Origin: Psychromonas sp. Urea-02u-13
GTDB taxonomy: Bacteria; Pseudomonadota; Gammaproteobacteria; Enterobacterales; Psychromonadaceae
NCBI RefSeq assembly: GCF_002835995.1
Contig: NZ_PJBZ01000054.1
Coordinates: forward strand, 1-64,000
Reading direction: 5' to 3'
Length of the DNA stretch: 64,000 bases
The notes below the pieces were generated by a model. It saw only the letters and a program-made list of their open reading frames with translations. It was not told the origin of the DNA and did no database searches. Shown here in pieces: positions 19,701 to 28,505 of this stretch; position 1 is the stretch's first letter, and every line of letters starts with the position of its first letter. The position numbers and the translations under genes were made by a program.

Positions 19701-20773
19701 TGAAACTTGCTATTAATAATTTGCTTACCACTACCTATATGCAAACTCACGGCTGGGCTTCAGAGAAAGTGAAACAGTGTACTGATATATCGATTGAATT
19801 ATTAAAAGCAAAACCATCTAAAAATAATAATGAAATTATCCCTCTGCTATGGTGGAGAATGTTTACTGGTTTGGTTTCTGGACAACGTAGCGATTTAGAA
19901 AATGTAGAAAAAGAGTTAGAAAGTGTTGTAAAAGAGGCGCCTATTTCTGACAAAGCGAATATTTTTGGTGCATTAGCTTATTATCGTTATACCGGTGGTT
20001 TTGTTGGTAAATATATAACCGATAATGATGAAATAAGTGAAGATGAATTGCCAGCAGTTCAAGTTGCCTTGAAATATGCTTTACGCTCAGCTACTTATAA
20101 CGTGGACATTAAAGAAACAGATCATATCAATATTTATGGTTGGGATTACCAATCATTTGCGTGGGCACTATTAGGACGTGTCTATTGGGATTTAGGGCAA
20201 GTAGATAATGCTTTGAAGTTTGCTCAGAAAGGTGTTGCTAAAGCGCGCTTAATTAATCATCCGCCTTCATTATGTATTTCATTAATGTACTTAAGTATTG
20301 TGCATCAATACCAAGGTGATCATAGCGCCTGTGAGCAATCTGCTTTTGAATTAGTAAATGTCGCTAAAGAAAACAGTATGCCCATTTACGAAGCCTATGG
20401 AGGCCCAATTTATAGCTGGGCAATTAATGATGCGACGCACGAGCAAAAATATCTAAATGGCTTAGAAATTGGAGAGTCTAAGCATGCCGTTGCATTCTTT
20501 TCATCTCTATTTTCAGATGTTTTTATTAATCAGAAAGAGTATAAAAAAGCACTAGAAAGATTAACGTCATGCATTGCGCTTTGTGAGTCTGTTAATGAAC
20601 ATTATTACGAACCACAATTATATCAACGTCGTGCTCTATGCAGACTAGATCACTACCCCGCACAAAATGAAATTGCACTCAACGACTTAAAGAAAGGTAG
20701 AGATATCGCTAAGAAAATGGGTGCGATTCATATTGTTCATGAAATCGAAAAAGATATTCATAAATATTTTTAA
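16778..20773 (+). CDS. Ser/Thr kinase - cyclase-like - ATPase - TPR fusion (TOMM kinase/cyclase type)
   Basis: A 1331-residue cytoplasmic signalling protein. Order: Hanks-type kinase (residues ~15-285; GEGGFG at 24-29, Lys46, HRDIKPAN at 142-149, DFG at 165), class III cyclase-homology domain (~330-500), an NTPase with Walker A GEAGIGKS at 552-559 and a Walker-B-like FVFEDMHWAD, then helical TPR-like repeats to the end. The kinase looks intact. The cyclase domain keeps GDTQLFYYG, but where the first metal-binding Asp is expected it reads MAVRLNAH, so cyclase activity is doubtful. The domain order and length match the 'TOMM system kinase/cyclase fusion' family (TIGR03903), found beside cyclodehydratase genes in Burkholderia and Sorangium. 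The gene opens the locus, 23 nt before the putative precursor. Confidence 0.85.
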   Translation: MTLLNDKISQQFDSSAYQLLEKIGEGGFGHVYLAKQVNTGQSVAIKFLSISNDFDDNKRQRYVERFERETLLGSRLQHPNIVRLLDKGESGDLLFAVFEYVEGITLKQRLTQSGALSAVEATDVMTQVLDALAHAHQQGVVHRDIKPANIMLTESAAKLHIKVLDFGIGTLVNEARVQDYKSITLTQETLGTPSYSSPEQLRGEPATVKTDLYVWGLVFIECLTGQPAMSGSNLASIFHKQLSQENVALPSAIVGHPLAALLRRVLQKKAHLRSVNAPDLYHEIQHINVANLVGELQSDNESKATLVNVVLDNDVTLINDNPIFNTGHVERKQFTVMAVRLNAHIVKGKEVDQEVIDTLHRDQKNQCLDTAIRYGAFHVGTLGDTQLFYYGYPAASDNDARLCARTALDLISDLKKRNALLKVNQGIQLEIKIGIHTGLLTCYADATPEGDTANIALQLVRLAGNDQILCSDSSQKILQSYLEFNPVSHQPLGVSSTTTPLFNLMAERHVEAFGFLRAAHNNHLFIGREQEISALRALQTSDSEVKLAHVFGEAGIGKSRLTFEFRHQSSQYTHFMGQCLPEHINNALYPILNILKYKYALTSLSDSDAISKLSTEISLFDEINLDDILPILCAWLGYQLLDDMAPSSLSPDLQKQLLFKTLNALLNKQDNQQANLFVFEDMHWADPTSLEFIHHLSTSESFKNSNNVFISNSRQPLPAIFDSEIYQSIALNKLTEQDSKSFINNLFDNQNVASQVMNAVLSRTDGIPLFIEELVDMLKQKGLVQHINGITDFINSEKIAQLPTSLRDSLQQKLDSLVYSKETAQLAATIGREFDYDLLVASSNRSEAQLQTDLDELVCADIILQKRRVTGDSYLFKHALVRDAAYESMPSNSRQKKHKTVALSLESQLENHQSSSLFLIATHFSSAEMFNKAVSFGLKSANQALEQLATAEVVLQTDQILLWSDHLDKAQQIEMKLAINNLLTTTYMQTHGWASEKVKQCTDISIELLKAKPSKNNNEIIPLLWWRMFTGLVSGQRSDLENVEKELESVVKEAPISDKANIFGALAYYRYTGGFVGKYITDNDEISEDELPAVQVALKYALRSATYNVDIKETDHINIYGWDYQSFAWALLGRVYWDLGQVDNALKFAQKGVAKARLINHPPSLCISLMYLSIVHQYQGDHSACEQSAFELVNVAKENSMPIYEAYGGPIYSWAINDATHEQKYLNGLEIGESKHAVAFFSSLFSDVFINQKEYKKALERLTSCIALCESVNEHYYEPQLYQRRALCRLDHYPAQNEIALNDLKKGRDIAKKMGAIHIVHEIEKDIHKYF

Positions 20774-20796
20774 TAACTTAAAGGAATGAAAGTGAA

Positions 20797-21933
20797 ATGA
20801 AAGAATTTAATATCCCAGAAAAACTAACTTCTTTACGTCAGTTACACCTGAGATCAAGTGCTAAAATTTGGTCTGAGAGCGAAAGCATTGAACAGTTTTT
20901 AGTAACATGTAATAGCGAAGAACTTGATTTTAGATTTCAAGACCCGAGTGATTATTCAGAATTTAAAGATAAATACTGGGTAACTTTTATGAAAGAATTA
21001 GGGCCTAAAAATCCTTTAAAAGTAGCGTGTAAAGATAACCCATATCTATTTTGGTATGAAGGCGTTGTTCCATTCTTTAACACTACGAATGGAGAGTATT
21101 TAGTTCAACCTTATATCAACAATAGTATTGTCCTAAAATTACCTAAAGCGCCAGAAGTCGGTGGTTATGAGTTAGCTAATGCACTTTCGTCTTATAGCGC
21201 TATTTCTTCGTGGTTGTTTACTGATGAAGACCCGCAAAAACAAAAAGAGTTTGAATATAAAAACTCTGGAGCGAATACATTAGGAGATTTGCATTTCACG
21301 GAAGAGCTTTTTAATACTGATCCTGAATTATTTATTAAAAACGTAGGACGTTACAGTGTTTATTTTTCACCAGCTTACGCAATATTTTATGAAAAAGAAT
21401 ACGGTAAACCTTTATTATATGATAATCCTACTGAATTGATTGCCAATTCACTTGCCCCTATTCAACCTAAACCCTCTTATGATTTGAATAATGATACAGG
21501 TACTTATTTATCATTTGGTGCCGCAATGCAAAAATTAGTTGCATTAATGTGGACAGATAATGATGTTTGGAAACTTATTATAACCAAAGACAAAGATGCA
21601 CATAAACCTGGCCAAACGATTAAATTAATCGAGCAATTATTAGGTTATAACTACCCATTTTATTTAGATCTCGTATTAGAAGAAGATGAAAATATTGTTT
21701 ATGACCAGGCCCAAGATAAATGGGTTTGGTTATATGATGAGGAGACCTGTAATAGTTTGGTACATAAACAAGGTGAGCGTGGACTTAAAGCAGGGAAAAA
21801 ATATAATAATCCTCAACTTCCTTTGCAAGAGTTAATACTTGCTATTCCAGCTCCACCAAAGCAAGCAAGTCTTTCTCCAGTCGCTTTAATGAGCTACAAC
21901 ACTGATAACTCTGGCTATCCATTCTCTTGTTAA
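20797..21933 (+). CDS. Putative TOMM precursor with duplicated leader-like module
   Basis: A 378-residue acidic protein without signal peptide or membrane segment. Its last ~150 residues have the layout I associate with BMA_0021/0022-family TOMM precursors: a helical segment FGAAMQKLVALMWTDNDVWK, then ILAIPAPPKQ, then LSPVALMSYN and the tail MSYNTDNSGYPFSC. The tail offers Ser, Thr and Cys for heterocyclisation. The first half repeats the pattern more weakly (SLRQLHLRSSAKIWSES, IVLKLPKAPE, ELANALSSYSA) without a Cys tail, suggesting an internal duplication. The ATG has an AAGGAATG box upstream. A hairpin follows the stop, then the first YcaO gene. Its role as precursor is inferred; 378 residues is very long for one, and it could be a leader-like accessory protein. 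Confidence 0.6.
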   Translation: MKEFNIPEKLTSLRQLHLRSSAKIWSESESIEQFLVTCNSEELDFRFQDPSDYSEFKDKYWVTFMKELGPKNPLKVACKDNPYLFWYEGVVPFFNTTNGEYLVQPYINNSIVLKLPKAPEVGGYELANALSSYSAISSWLFTDEDPQKQKEFEYKNSGANTLGDLHFTEELFNTDPELFIKNVGRYSVYFSPAYAIFYEKEYGKPLLYDNPTELIANSLAPIQPKPSYDLNNDTGTYLSFGAAMQKLVALMWTDNDVWKLIITKDKDAHKPGQTIKLIEQLLGYNYPFYLDLVLEEDENIVYDQAQDKWVWLYDEETCNSLVHKQGERGLKAGKKYNNPQLPLQELILAIPAPPKQASLSPVALMSYNTDNSGYPFSC

Positions 21934-21938
21934 CCTAT

Positions 21939-21962
21939 GCCCAGCGACCTCAGTCGCTGGGC
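21939..21962 (+). promoter_or_regulatory. Strong hairpin between putative precursor and YcaO gene
   Basis: A perfect 10-bp GC-rich stem (gcccagcgac / gtcgctgggc) with a ctca loop lies 6 nt after the precursor stop and 20 nt before the next ATG. There is no T-run. It could partly terminate transcription or protect the upstream mRNA, either of which would give more precursor than enzyme. Confidence 0.7.
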
Positions 21963-21982
21963 ACTTCTAATGAATAAACTAT

Positions 21983-24148
21983 ATGAATATTTTTGATCAA
22001 CGGTTAGATTGGCACCGTAAATTTACTGTTGCTACTGTTTCAAATTTGCACGTGAAATTTGTGTCTGAGTCTATATCTTCATTATTAGAAATTGAAACCT
22101 ACAACGCTGTTAATGATTTTATTAGTAGTGGAAAAACACTTATAGACTATTCGATGGGGGTAAACCCTCAGTACGCAGCCTATTTACATCATTGTATTCA
22201 ATCTCTTGTTGATTCTGACTATCTGGCTCCATTGGATGTGGAGGGGGAGTCGTATTTTCATCCTGATTTTAAGGTAGCCTACGAACTTAAATCGGAATCT
22301 GATGGTTATAGTCTTGTTATGTTATCGCAATGCATTGAAGAAGATCGCATAAAAGCACTGTTGATTGCGACGAAGATAACCGAAAAAACTAATATAGTGA
22401 TTGTTGATGACTATTTAGATCCGCGTATAAAAGAGATAGAACAACACTTTAATTCACTGAAAGAATCTTGGTTATTACTTAAACTCACCGGTGAAAGGGC
22501 GTTAATTGGTCCTTTTTTTTCAGGACTGGCAGGAAGGGCGTGCTGGCAGTGTTTACAGTATCGGATGAAAGCAAATGATGTATTAAAATGGATTCAGTAT
22601 GATCAGGGGGAAAATAGAGCATCCCCAATTTCGGTAGCCAGACTTAACTGTAAAGAAACCATAGAGACCTATTTAACTGATGCTTTACCGTTAATAAAGC
22701 GCTTGTTAATAGAGAAGAATACTGACAGCTTATATGAGCTATCAGTATTAAGTGATATTCCGCGATTACATCCTGTTATTTATCGACCTCAGTGCCCGTC
22801 ATGTGGAGACGATAAATATTATGAGAAGCAAGTAAGCAAAGCACTTAGGTTGTCTTTATCAGTCAAGACGCAATATAAAGATGGTGGCGTTCGTAGCCTT
22901 ACACCAGAAAAAACTAACGCGAAACTGACTGGTTTAATAAGCCCCTTATCTGGTCTTTTAACGCATTTATCAATGTTGTCAAAAGATACAAATAAAACCA
23001 GTAAAATATATCGAAGTGGTTTTTATCAATCTCCGATGACACTTGATTTCCTCACTTATAAACTATCAAATTCAACTTTTATGCATACCACCATGGGCAA
23101 AGGTATTAGCGAAGAGCAATCAAAAGCCAGTGCTTTAAGTGAAGCAATTGAACGATTAGCATCACAATTTCAAGGTGATGAGCCACATCATTTATCTGCG
23201 TTAATAAATGATGATTACATTTCTCCTCATCAGTTATCCCCTTATAGTGAGTCTCAATATCATGATTTTTGTGTGCAAGAAAACAATGTCGAGCACCAAC
23301 TGTATTCTGTTGCTAAGTACGATAAAAATGTGCCAATACATTGGACGCCTGTATGGTCATTAAGCCAACATAAAACGCAATATTTACCCTTAAGTTATTG
23401 TTATGCGCATACTCCTTATGCAGAGCAAAAATTTAGTCGTTTCTACCATAATGGTGGTGCTGCGGGTAACACATTAGAAGAAGCGCTGTTACAAGCATTT
23501 TTAGAAATAGTAGAACGAGATGCGGTGTCAATCTGGTGGTATAACCAATTACAAAAACCAGCTATTCAATGGAATGTTGTAAGCCCTATTTTGATAGAGC
23601 AAATGCAATATACTTTAGGGCAAGAATGGGAGTATTGGACGCTAGACCTAACGCATGACTTAAATATCCCTGTTGTTGCTGCCATTGCCCAGCACAAAAC
23701 AGATAACACATTTAGTTTTGGCTTTGGTTGTCACATCGATCCAATTATTGCCTGCCAGCGTGCATTAACAGAGTTATGTCAAATAACTGAAATACGCCAT
23801 AGTAATGTTGCCCCTTTTGAATTTGATAAAATAAAAGAGAAAGACTATTTATTCCCGTCAAAAGCAACCACTGAACTGTCTGATTTTATGACTCCTAAGA
23901 ATGTAGATATCGTTGATGATTTACATTTCTGTTTCGAACAAGCAACGAATGCTGGATTAGATGTTTTAGCCTTAAATTACACACGTCCAGATATGGTATT
24001 GCATACTGCTAAAGTTATCTTGCCTGGCGCATGCCACATATTTCCATACTTTGCTGCCGAGCGTCTTTATCAAGTACCGGTTAAAATGGGCTGGTTAGAA
24101 AAACCAAAATTGGAAAGTGAATTAAACCAGCAGGCGTTGTTAATATAA
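21983..24148 (+). CDS. YcaO cyclodehydratase fused to E1-like docking domain (zinc-site copy)
   Basis: A 721-residue fusion as used to make azolines in TOMM peptides. The N-terminal ~280 residues form the precursor-docking/E1-like part with a likely four-Cys zinc site: CWQC (187, 190) in GPFFSGLAGRACWQC and CPSC (271, 274). The C-terminal half is a YcaO/SagD-type ATP-dependent cyclodehydratase with GKGISEEQSKASALSEAIER, EEALLQAFLEIVERDAVSIWW and RALTELCQ, the expected nucleotide- and Mg-binding stretches. The C-terminus (LNQQALLI) lacks the PxPxP tail seen in many azoline-forming YcaO enzymes. It is about 50% alike by eye to the gene at 26073 through the YcaO half. It follows the putative precursor across a hairpin. 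Confidence 0.88.
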   Translation: MNIFDQRLDWHRKFTVATVSNLHVKFVSESISSLLEIETYNAVNDFISSGKTLIDYSMGVNPQYAAYLHHCIQSLVDSDYLAPLDVEGESYFHPDFKVAYELKSESDGYSLVMLSQCIEEDRIKALLIATKITEKTNIVIVDDYLDPRIKEIEQHFNSLKESWLLLKLTGERALIGPFFSGLAGRACWQCLQYRMKANDVLKWIQYDQGENRASPISVARLNCKETIETYLTDALPLIKRLLIEKNTDSLYELSVLSDIPRLHPVIYRPQCPSCGDDKYYEKQVSKALRLSLSVKTQYKDGGVRSLTPEKTNAKLTGLISPLSGLLTHLSMLSKDTNKTSKIYRSGFYQSPMTLDFLTYKLSNSTFMHTTMGKGISEEQSKASALSEAIERLASQFQGDEPHHLSALINDDYISPHQLSPYSESQYHDFCVQENNVEHQLYSVAKYDKNVPIHWTPVWSLSQHKTQYLPLSYCYAHTPYAEQKFSRFYHNGGAAGNTLEEALLQAFLEIVERDAVSIWWYNQLQKPAIQWNVVSPILIEQMQYTLGQEWEYWTLDLTHDLNIPVVAAIAQHKTDNTFSFGFGCHIDPIIACQRALTELCQITEIRHSNVAPFEFDKIKEKDYLFPSKATTELSDFMTPKNVDIVDDLHFCFEQATNAGLDVLALNYTRPDMVLHTAKVILPGACHIFPYFAAERLYQVPVKMGWLEKPKLESELNQQALLI

Positions 24149-24177
24149 ACGATCTAAATTAGGTAAAAGAGTGAGTT

Positions 24178-26022
24178 ATGTGCGGTCTTATTTTTTATTC
24201 GTCATCTTCAAAACAGGTTAACCACAGCCAATTTGTGCGTGCCTTAAATACCTTAAATAGCCGCGGTCCAGATAATAAGGGGCTGTGGTTTTCTGAAACA
24301 AAGAATGTCGCTTTAGGTCATACTCGCCTACAAATTAATGGTGGCGACAGTGCATCGCAGCCGATGTGTGGTGATGTTGATAACACGCTAGTGGTTGCGG
24401 TTAATGGTGAAATTTACAATGATCGCGCACCACTTGAATTACAAGGCATTCGTTTTAATACTGCGAGTGACAGTGAGTTTTTATTACATCAGTTTCATTT
24501 ATCAGGTATTAGCGGATTAGCTGAGCTCGATGGCGAATTTGCATTTGTCATTGTTGATAAAAAAAGTCATCAGGTGACATTAGGGCGTGATCGCCATGGC
24601 ATTAAACCACTGTTTTATGCCTTTATTGAGGGAGAGCTCATTGCTGCTTCTGAAATTAAAGCGCTACTCGCTTATGGTGTGCCGGCTAAGTGGAATAAAG
24701 ATTACTTGTCAGGGGCTGAATATTTTCTACAGGATGCTTCACAAACCTTTGTTGAGGGTATTTATAGCGTGCCACCCGGTCATGTTGTACAGGTATCAGG
24801 TTCCACGTTAACCGTTATTCCTTATATTGAACGTTCACCTTTAAACCCAAGCCTATTCGCAGTATCAACATTGAGTTATAGCGAAGCTTGTACTCAATTT
24901 GAAACATTATTAGTAGATGCGATTGATAAACGTCTATTAAAAGATCAGACCAATAACACCTATTTGAGCAGTGGTATTGATTCCTCAATCATTACTGCAA
25001 TAGCGTCTGGTTTATCAGATTCAATGCATTCCTACACCATTGCCTTTCCCGATAAAGCGATTGATGAAAGTCAGCAAGCCAAGCAGTTTGCAAAACAGCT
25101 AGCTATCACTAATGATACTGTACTCGTTGATGACTATATTCTCGCTGATCATTTGCAATCGGCAGTCTTACAATCTGAAATGGCTATTCCTAATATCAAT
25201 GTAGCGGCTAAATTATACCTGAGTAAACAATTGGCCTTAGCAGGAAAGAAAACCGTACTAACCGGTGAAGGCGCTGATGAATCACTGCTCGGATATGGAT
25301 TTTTCAGGCAAGATTTAAGCGCGCCTTATACAAGCGTGTCGCAATTTCCGGCAACATGGCATACACATTTACAGGCTGTAAAAAACAAACTCGGTTGCTT
25401 ACCTGCACAGGCGGTGCATGCAACAGCAAATGGCGTGTTATTAACTAGTTTACGTGCGCCTCAGTTTCAGCTTGAAAGCACCATGAATAACTTTTCAACC
25501 TTGTTGATAGCGCCCAGTGCGTCACCGATCACTACCTCACAGATAACGGTATCTCAACAGTTGCATTACCAATCCGTGTTTCAAACCTATAATTTGGGTG
25601 CCTTGGCGGATAGAACCGAAATGGCGAACGGTATTGAAGGGCGTCCACCCTTTTTAGATAATCAATTAGTGGCATTTATCCATGGTTTACCACTGAGTTA
25701 TAAATTTGATGGCGGCGTGGATAAGCGTATTTTGCGAGACGTTGCCACGAAATATATGCCTAAGCAATACACTGCCATTGCTAAAAAACCGTTTATCAGC
25801 AGTCCTGCTAGTTTGCACACCGTGGGGCCGTTGGCGGAAGTGTTCCAAAGCTACTTCTTAGATTTGACACACTTACCCGATTTCTATGATAAACAAAAAG
25901 TATCTAACCTCTATCACCATGCACTGCAATTACCAATAGCACAGCAAGCCCAGTTAGATCCCGTATTTATGTTTTTATGCAGTGTGATGATATTACAAGC
26001 CGCGTATAAGATGGAATTCTGA
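24178..26022 (+). CDS. Asparagine-synthetase-like glutamine amidotransferase
   Basis: A 614-residue AsnB-family protein. The class II glutaminase domain is complete: Cys2 after the initiator Met, then RGPDNKG, GHTRLQ, NGEIYND and DSEF. The synthetase domain has the pyrophosphate loop LSSGIDSS, the later GEGADE and the MANGIEGRPPFLD and KRILRD motifs. It should form an acyl-adenylate and transfer ammonia from glutamine or join an amine. Lying between two YcaO genes with short gaps (29 and 50 nt), it is more likely a tailoring enzyme of this pathway than the housekeeping asparagine synthetase. Its target (a core side chain, the C-terminal carboxylate, or a ring closure as in lasso peptides) cannot be read from sequence. 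Confidence 0.85.
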   Translation: MCGLIFYSSSSKQVNHSQFVRALNTLNSRGPDNKGLWFSETKNVALGHTRLQINGGDSASQPMCGDVDNTLVVAVNGEIYNDRAPLELQGIRFNTASDSEFLLHQFHLSGISGLAELDGEFAFVIVDKKSHQVTLGRDRHGIKPLFYAFIEGELIAASEIKALLAYGVPAKWNKDYLSGAEYFLQDASQTFVEGIYSVPPGHVVQVSGSTLTVIPYIERSPLNPSLFAVSTLSYSEACTQFETLLVDAIDKRLLKDQTNNTYLSSGIDSSIITAIASGLSDSMHSYTIAFPDKAIDESQQAKQFAKQLAITNDTVLVDDYILADHLQSAVLQSEMAIPNINVAAKLYLSKQLALAGKKTVLTGEGADESLLGYGFFRQDLSAPYTSVSQFPATWHTHLQAVKNKLGCLPAQAVHATANGVLLTSLRAPQFQLESTMNNFSTLLIAPSASPITTSQITVSQQLHYQSVFQTYNLGALADRTEMANGIEGRPPFLDNQLVAFIHGLPLSYKFDGGVDKRILRDVATKYMPKQYTAIAKKPFISSPASLHTVGPLAEVFQSYFLDLTHLPDFYDKQKVSNLYHHALQLPIAQQAQLDPVFMFLCSVMILQAAYKMEF

Positions 26023-26072
26023 CGTGTTACTCGCAACTAATTTTCAGAAAACAATGAAATAGACAGGAAAAA

Positions 26073-28214
26073 ATGACTGAACTTCTCAATTGGCATCCAA
26101 AATTTAAAGCATTTAACCTTGAAAGTGGCGACATGTTATTACTCAGTGAAATGAGTAGTTTCGCATTACCTAAAAAACAGTTTAGCGCGTTAACGTTAAT
26201 TGATGGCAAACGCTCAACTGATGACATTATCGCAATCTTGTTGGATCGCCAGCAAGATATCGCGACTTTTCTGTATCAAGTGAGCCAGTTTAAGCAACAG
26301 CAGTTATTGGTGGATGTGAGAGAAGCTGGTGGTTTAAAGGCTAATGAGCTGTGTTTTGTTACTCAAAGGTGTTCTTTGAGTAAACCCATTTATAAAAATC
26401 AACATTATGCTGTTGTTAACCTCACTGAAAATACAGCACCTGCGCTTAGCTTATGGCTTGAATGTTTTACTCAACTTGAATGTCTGACTTGCCAATACGT
26501 TACTTTTATTGTTTGTGATGATCTCTTAAACCCTGCGTTACTCGCTGAAGTCGGAAAACATGATGCTGTGTGCATTATTAAAATAACCGGCGAGCAGCTA
26601 CAAATTGTATCGTTACTCGGGCTGGTTAATGCGTCACAATATTTTGCTAAGTTACAACATCGTTTAGCGCATAATAATCCCACATTAGGTTTGATTGCCA
26701 CCTGCTTTCCGGATGCTGATTTAATGTCTGCTTATATCGCTAATCAGCCATTAACAGCGATGCTATTACCTATTTTACAGCAACAACTAACGAATCAACT
26801 AACAGCTGTTAAACCACAACTCACTGTAATTAATAGAGCGAGCGGGGCGGTTGAACAGCACCCTATTAGTTTGATAAACGAACATCAGGCCGATTTTAAA
26901 ACACAAATATTATCAAAAATCACGTTAACCACTTGTCCTGCTCAATTTAATAAAGATGGTGGCTCACGAACGGTCTGTCCACAGCAAACCGTAGACAACA
27001 TCACGCCCTTTATTAGCCCAATAACGGGGCTTATTACCCATATTCAGGCGTTACCTGACAGCCTTGATAAACCAGTGAAAATCTACACCACTGCCTTTTT
27101 CAAGAAACCTGCAATAAATCGCCTGACTAATATCGATAATGGCAGTTTTGTACATCAGTGCATGGGCAAAGGTGTTTCGCATAACCAATCACAAGCCAGT
27201 GCGTTGTGTGAAGCGATTGAACGTTTCAGTGCGCATTTCCAAGGCGATGAGCCTCTACATTTGAGTAAACCTGATGTTTTAGCTAAACGTTATTATGACT
27301 TCCAACAGTTAGTCCCTTATAGTGTCTTGCAATATCAGCAGTTTAATGATGAAAATCATCCAGACTCATTATTAAAACAAGCAGCTATCGCTTATCAAGG
27401 TGAAGCGATACATTGGTTACCAACATGGTCGTTGACTGAGCATGAACAAGTTCACCTGCCTCTCACACATTGTTTTGCCAATATTCCCTTCGATGATGAT
27501 AAATTTGCTCGCTGGCACTCTAACGGCTGTGCTGCCGGTAATACCTTAGAGGAAGCGATTTTACAGGCTTTATTTGAATTGATTGAACGTGATGCCGTGG
27601 CTATCTGGTGGTATAACCGCATCGAACGTCCGGCGTTTGATTTAACGCGACTTGATAAAGACAATTTAAAGGTCATTGATGAAACCTTAGCTGATCATGA
27701 TTATTGGGTATTAGATTTAACCCATGATATTGAGGTACCCGTGATGATAGCGATTGGGCAACATAAACAAAATGGTGGGTTAAGTTTTGGTTTTGGTTGT
27801 CATCTGCAAAGTGACTTGGCTGCGCAACGGGCACTCACGGAATTGTGTCAGTTGATTCCAATACGGAATCAAAAAGACGCGCCTTTTGATTTTGATGCGG
27901 TGCAACCTGATGCTTATTTATTCCCATTGGATAGCATCAAAACTGTACCGAAGGATATTGAAAGTAGCGGTGATATAAAATTGGATATTGAAATGCTGGT
28001 GGATAAATTGCAGTCATTAGGATTAGAAACCTTGGCGCTTGATTATTCTCGCGCGCCTTTGCCAATAAAAAGCGCAAAAGTGTTTGTACCTGGGTTATGT
28101 CATATTTGGCCACAATTTGATAATCAGCGCCTTTATCAAACGCCGGTTAAACTGGGCTGGTTAGATAAAGCCTATTGTGAACAAACGATAAATCAACAAG
28201 CTTTGTATGTATAG
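26073..28214 (+). CDS. YcaO cyclodehydratase fusion, paralogue without the zinc cysteines
   Basis: A 713-residue paralogue of the protein at 21983-24148. The YcaO half is well kept (GKGVSHNQSQASALCEAIER, EEAILQALFELIERDAVAIWW, RALTELCQ; C-terminus INQQALYV). The N-terminal half keeps its fold-level layout but not the zinc site: the stretch aligned to GRACWQCLQYR reads NASQYFAKLQHR, and the CPSC position has no Cys. It may have lost docking or act as a partner of the other copy, or modify a different residue type. The start is an ATG with an AGGAAAAA box. It ends the enzyme cluster, with an imperfect hairpin 18 nt downstream. Confidence 0.87.
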   Translation: MTELLNWHPKFKAFNLESGDMLLLSEMSSFALPKKQFSALTLIDGKRSTDDIIAILLDRQQDIATFLYQVSQFKQQQLLVDVREAGGLKANELCFVTQRCSLSKPIYKNQHYAVVNLTENTAPALSLWLECFTQLECLTCQYVTFIVCDDLLNPALLAEVGKHDAVCIIKITGEQLQIVSLLGLVNASQYFAKLQHRLAHNNPTLGLIATCFPDADLMSAYIANQPLTAMLLPILQQQLTNQLTAVKPQLTVINRASGAVEQHPISLINEHQADFKTQILSKITLTTCPAQFNKDGGSRTVCPQQTVDNITPFISPITGLITHIQALPDSLDKPVKIYTTAFFKKPAINRLTNIDNGSFVHQCMGKGVSHNQSQASALCEAIERFSAHFQGDEPLHLSKPDVLAKRYYDFQQLVPYSVLQYQQFNDENHPDSLLKQAAIAYQGEAIHWLPTWSLTEHEQVHLPLTHCFANIPFDDDKFARWHSNGCAAGNTLEEAILQALFELIERDAVAIWWYNRIERPAFDLTRLDKDNLKVIDETLADHDYWVLDLTHDIEVPVMIAIGQHKQNGGLSFGFGCHLQSDLAAQRALTELCQLIPIRNQKDAPFDFDAVQPDAYLFPLDSIKTVPKDIESSGDIKLDIEMLVDKLQSLGLETLALDYSRAPLPIKSAKVFVPGLCHIWPQFDNQRLYQTPVKLGWLDKAYCEQTINQQALYV

Positions 28215-28231
28215 GGATACAAAAGCCCGGT

Positions 28232-28264
28232 GTAATAACGTGTAATATTTATTACAGGTTATTA
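28232..28264 (+). terminator. Stem-loop after the second YcaO gene, possible terminator
   Basis: The arm gtaataacgtgtaat pairs with attacaggttatta, one mismatch, with a very short loop. No T-run follows, so termination is uncertain. The rest of the 291-nt gap to the next gene is AT-rich with nothing recognisable. Confidence 0.4.
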
Positions 28265-28505
28265 TCTGTCGCCTGACTTTATAGATACAAGTTTAAAATA
28301 ATCATTATTATTAGTATGTTAGTGTGTAAATTGTCATTTTTTCAGTAATTTCTTCACTGCGAGTAAAATAGATTGAAAGGTTCATTTCCTGTAATAAGTT
28401 GTAATGGTTATCTTTGCATTAAGCCGCTAATCTACACCTAGTTTAATTAATTGCTCCTGCATGCAGACGTATTTTCGTTTGTTTCAGGATATTTAGGAGT
28501 AGAAT

